A stretch of 13,323 nt of DNA from Clostridiales bacterium. Lineage in GTDB: Bacteria; Bacillota; Clostridia; Oscillospirales; Oscillospiraceae. Position numbers and translations under genes: made by a program. The stretch covers positions 1 through 13,323 of the forward strand of contig DPCD01000187.1 of NCBI GenBank assembly GCA_003516765.1, in the 5' to 3' direction. Positions 12,911-13,323 of the stretch are shown here, piece by piece. How positions within the stretch are numbered: position 1 is the first letter of the stretch; each line of letters opens with the position of its first letter. Under the pieces are notes generated by a model. The model did not search any database. It saw only the letters and a list, made by a program, of their open reading frames with translations, and was not told where the DNA came from.

Positions 12911-13323
12911 ATGTATACCGATCCGAAAATTCAGGAATCCATCCGCAAGGTCGAGGCGGCGCGGGCAGAAAACGTCAAGCTCAGCCCGGCGCGCATGAGC
13001 GCGGAGGAAAAGGAGAACCTGCTGAAAACCTTCCACCCTGACTATCGCGAAAACCAGTTTACCACGCTTCGCATCGGACCGAATAAGGGCGGCAAGGTGC
13101 CGCTGGAGCTGGCAGCGCTGCTGGAGGGAAAGCTCAGAGTCGAGCTTTCGCATCCGCATCTGGACGTGCCGGACTATGATGCGGACGTCCTGATCATCGG
13201 CGGCGGCGGTGCGGGCTGCGCGGCGGCGATTGAAGCGAATAACACAGGAGCAAAGGTCCTGCTTGCCACGAAGCTTCGCATGGGAGACGCCAACACCATG
13301 ATGGCAGAAGGCGGCATTCAGGC
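12911..13323 (+). CDS. FAD-binding fumarate reductase/succinate dehydrogenase-type flavoprotein (3' end cut by window)
   Basis: Only the first 137 codons are in the window. After an unusual leader of about 90 residues, rich in charged residues and poor in known motifs, comes DYDADVLIIGGGGAG (dinucleotide motif IIGGGGAG at 95-102) and then GDANTMMAEGGIQ (125-137), the FAD-binding start of the FrdA/SdhA/aspartate oxidase family. In FrdA and SdhA the equivalent sequence is SHTVAAQGGIQ and its His binds FAD covalently; here that place is Asn128, so FAD should be held non-covalently. GGAGGAAGGAG (12899-12908) precedes the ATG, 13 bases after the iron-sulfur gene. The fumarate-binding Arg and His residues lie beyond the edge, so the substrate rests on context (mdh, fumC, FrdB-like partner). 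Aspartate oxidase and adenylylsulfate reductase are related alternatives. Confidence 0.82.
   Translation, partial: MYTDPKIQESIRKVEAARAENVKLSPARMSAEEKENLLKTFHPDYRENQFTTLRIGPNKGGKVPLELAALLEGKLRVELSHPHLDVPDYDADVLIIGGGGAGCAAAIEANNTGAKVLLATKLRMGDANTMMAEGGIQ

Overview
The window is a stretch of chromosome from an anaerobic, moderately GC-rich Firmicute, most likely a Clostridia/Oscillospirales-type gut bacterium. The evidence is a class II (Firmicutes-type) GalT, strong AGGAGG ribosome sites, densely packed genes and a large set of oxygen-sensitive iron-sulfur redox proteins. Species cannot be read from the sequence alone. Every gene I can support lies on the + strand.

Layout. Bases 1-942 are the 3' end of galT, closed by a perfect-stem terminator at 962-998. 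A strong sigma-A-type promoter (1030-1058) then drives an AEC-family permease (1106-2026). A LysR-type regulator (2175-3065) follows with its own promoter. The 185-base gap after it (3066-3250) holds a 12-bp interrupted inverted repeat around a promoter with a good -10 and a poor -35, which fits activator control. From 3251 to the window edge runs one long, tightly spaced operon: an LDH-fold malate dehydrogenase, class II fumarase, HdrB, HdrC, HdrA, an MvhD/FlxD-type protein, two 4Fe-4S proteins (FlxC- and FlxB-like), an FAD/NAD(P) oxidoreductase (FlxA-like), a 2Fe-2S/4Fe-4S subunit like the N-terminal part of TfrB/FrdB, and the first 137 codons of a FrdA/TfrA-type flavoprotein. The only large break is a 215-base gap (12008-12222) packed with hairpins, which looks like a mobile or repeated palindromic element.

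How it may work. Malate dehydrogenase, fumarase and fumarate reductase make the reductive route oxaloacetate -> malate -> fumarate -> succinate. HdrABC-FlxABCD is a known type of soluble NADH-dependent, flavin-based electron-bifurcating module. The main hypothesis is that here it is wired to the fumarate reductase. Methanogen thiol:fumarate reductase (TfrAB) fuses an FrdB-like part to an HdrB-like CCG part; in this operon those two parts are separate genes. The predicted complex would oxidise NADH, send one electron stream up to fumarate and the other down to ferredoxin, conserving energy without a quinone or membrane anchor. The permease and LysR regulator may supply and sense the dicarboxylate. 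The gene identities are well supported by motifs; the bifurcating fumarate reductase itself is an inference.
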